From assembly GCA_937966095.1 (NCBI GenBank), contig CALCKF010000002.1, forward strand, positions 1 to 5,847: a stretch of DNA of 5,847 nt. Direction: 5' to 3'. Positions 4,870-5,847 of this stretch are shown one piece after another (position 1 is the first letter of the stretch; each line of letters opens with the position of its first letter). Under the pieces are notes generated by a model, which did no database searches, had not been told where the DNA came from, and worked only from the letters and a program-made list of their open reading frames with translations. The translations under genes and the position numbers were made by a program. Origin of the DNA: an uncultured Eubacterium sp. GTDB lineage: Bacteria; Bacillota; Clostridia; Peptostreptococcales; Anaerovoracaceae.

Positions 4870-5670
4870 ATGAAGAAAAAGTTGGCGATAATATTGAGCC
4901 TGATCATGGTCCTTTGCTTTGGTCTTGCAGGCTGCGGTGAGTCGGAGGAAGCAGGAAACAATGATATGGTCTATGCTGTTGAAGCAGGCTCTGCAGGTGA
5001 AGCGGTCGCAAAAGAAAAGGGCTGGGAGATCAATTCTGTCGGTTCTCAGGCTGATGCACTTATGGAAGTTAAATCAGGAACATCTGATGCTGCAATCATC
5101 GACCTGCTCATGGCGGGAGCTATGATAGGGGAAGGGACAAGCTATCCTGATTTCGTATATACCGATGAACTGACTACAGAAGAATACGGTATCGGATGCC
5201 GTAAAGGTTCAGATCTGGCATCATATATCAATTCCGTACTTGCTGAATCATACGCAGATGGCACTATGACAGAAATAGCCAAGGAATACGGAGTGCAGGA
5301 AGCTCTGCTTGAACAGAAGGATGCCACCTATGAAGCTGCTGAGTCTGACAGTGATGTGGAATACATCAAGGATAAGGGAAGTCTCATAGTGGGGATTACA
5401 GATTTTGCTCCTATGGATTATAAAGATGACAATGGCGAATGGATCGGATTTGACGCTGATATGGCAAAACTGGTCGCAGAAAAACTGGGTGTTGAAGTAC
5501 AGTTTGTTGAGATAGACTGGGATTCCAAGATCATGGAACTGGATTCCAAAAACATTGACGTGGTATGGAACGGTATGACATTGACAGATGAAGTAAAATC
5601 CGCAATGGAATGCACTAATGCATACTGCAAGAATGCACAGGTAGTAGTAGTTCCTAAGGAAGAGGAATAG
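4870..5670 (+). CDS. ABC transporter solute-binding lipoprotein, family 3, with circularly permuted domain order
   Basis: The product is a 266-residue extracellular lipoprotein that should capture a small solute, probably an amino acid or relative, for the permease encoded next. Residues 1-21 are a signal peptide (KKK, hydrophobic core, lipobox LAGC), with Cys22 as the lipidated residue. The order of what follows is unusual. Residues 32-147 match the second half of a normal family 3 protein: VEAGSAGEAVAKE (38-50), DALMEVKSGTSDAAIID (62-78), LTTEEYGIGCRKGSDL (101-116), and the final helix ADGTMTEIAKEYG (129-141). An acidic linker follows (about 148-163). Residues 164-262 match the normal first half: KGSLIVGITDFAPMDY, NGEWIGFDADMAKLVAEKLGV, NIDVVWNGMT and QVVVVPK, then the stop. 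Asp78 keeps the usual lobe 2 ligand position, but the arginine expected after TDE in lobe 1 is Val242. Family is secure; ligand is unknown. Confidence 0.9.
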   Translation: MKKKLAIILSLIMVLCFGLAGCGESEEAGNNDMVYAVEAGSAGEAVAKEKGWEINSVGSQADALMEVKSGTSDAAIIDLLMAGAMIGEGTSYPDFVYTDELTTEEYGIGCRKGSDLASYINSVLAESYADGTMTEIAKEYGVQEALLEQKDATYEAAESDSDVEYIKDKGSLIVGITDFAPMDYKDDNGEWIGFDADMAKLVAEKLGVEVQFVEIDWDSKIMELDSKNIDVVWNGMTLTDEVKSAMECTNAYCKNAQVVVVPKEEE

Positions 5671-5694
5671 TCTGCCGCAGCATGACTGATTTCA

Positions 5695-5723
5695 GAGGCA
5701 GGGGGCTGCATGCTCTCTGCCTT
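5695..5723 (+). other. Intercistronic stem-loop between binding protein and permease
   Basis: Bases 5696-5706 pair with 5712-5722 in an 11-bp stem containing two G-U pairs, closed by the 5-nt loop TGCAT; a further G-U pair at 5695/5723 can extend it. Only two T residues follow, so it is not a standard intrinsic terminator. In ABC importer operons such hairpins commonly protect the upstream binding-protein message from 3' decay or lower readthrough, so that the binding protein is made in excess over the permease. That role is inferred from position. Confidence 0.6.
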
Positions 5724-5748
5724 AAAGTACGTTAAGGGAGAAGATTCG

Positions 5749-5847
5749 ATGTTTTTAACAGTAACGCTGGAGTTGGCCAACGGTTTATGGACCACATTCC
5801 AGATTTTTATTCTTACACTTATTTTTGCTATCCCTTTGGGGCTTATA
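5749..5847 (+). CDS. ABC transporter permease, polar amino acid type (N-terminal fragment, runs off window)
   Basis: The frame opens at ATG 5749 behind AAGGGAG (5734-5740, 8 nt away) and stays open for 33 codons to the window end. The peptide (MFLTVTLELANGLWTTFQIF, then ILTLIFAIPLGLI) has the Gly-x-x-x-Thr entry and hydrophobic first helix typical of His/Glu/Gln/Arg-type permeases. These form the membrane channel of an amino acid importer, usually with an ATPase encoded next. It follows the solute-binding protein by 78 nt in the same direction, which strongly supports the assignment. The substrate cannot be told from this fragment. Confidence 0.82.
   Translation, partial: MFLTVTLELANGLWTTFQIFILTLIFAIPLGLI

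Noticed and set aside
4870..5670. Reversed domain order as an assembly artefact or a broken gene
   Set aside because: The signal peptide runs in frame into lobe 2, the linker into lobe 1, and the stop is followed by a hairpin and a permease with its own RBS. No leftover half-gene flanks it. A read-level check would still be sensible.

Overview
The window reads as a typical chromosomal stretch of an anaerobic Gram-positive bacterium, most likely class Clostridia. The base composition is moderately AT-rich and the Shine-Dalgarno sites are strong. Other pointers are a Clostridium-type NifS/NifU pair followed by mnmA, an aldo/keto reductase fused to a two-cluster ferredoxin domain, and a lipoprotein solute-binding protein. 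Genus cannot be fixed from sequence alone. I see no rRNA, tRNA, CRISPR array, insertion sequence or phage gene.

Region 1 (1-2405, + strand) is a tightly packed sulfur-trafficking operon: the 3' end of a cysteine desulfurase (nifS/iscS type), the NifU/IscU Fe-S scaffold, the tRNA 2-thiouridylase mnmA, and a RidA-family enamine/imine deaminase. Junctions are 3 nt apart or overlapping (23 nt and 4 nt), so translation is probably coupled. The desulfurase supplies persulfide sulfur to the scaffold and to MnmA. RidA may protect PLP enzymes from 2-aminoacrylate.

Region 2 (2402-3376, - strand) is an aldo/keto reductase with a C-terminal 2x[4Fe-4S] ferredoxin domain. Its stop codon overlaps the ridA stop codon, tail to tail. 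Region 3 (3377-3544) is a divergent promoter region with a recognisable sigma-A-type promoter on each side and an AT-rich dyad between them. Region 4 (3545-4759, + strand) is a CynX/NimT-type major facilitator transporter with a TTG start.

Region 5 (4796-5847, + strand) begins an ABC importer operon of the polar amino acid type: promoter, lipoprotein solute-binding protein, a strong intercistronic hairpin, and the first 33 codons of the membrane permease. The most striking observation of the window is here. The two halves of the binding protein are in reversed order. The segment that normally forms lobe 2 and the C-terminal helices follows the lipobox directly, and the segment that normally forms the N-terminal lobe 1 comes last. 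The gene looks intact (promoter, RBS, signal peptide, stop, downstream permease), so it appears to be a natural circular permutation of a family 3 solute-binding protein.
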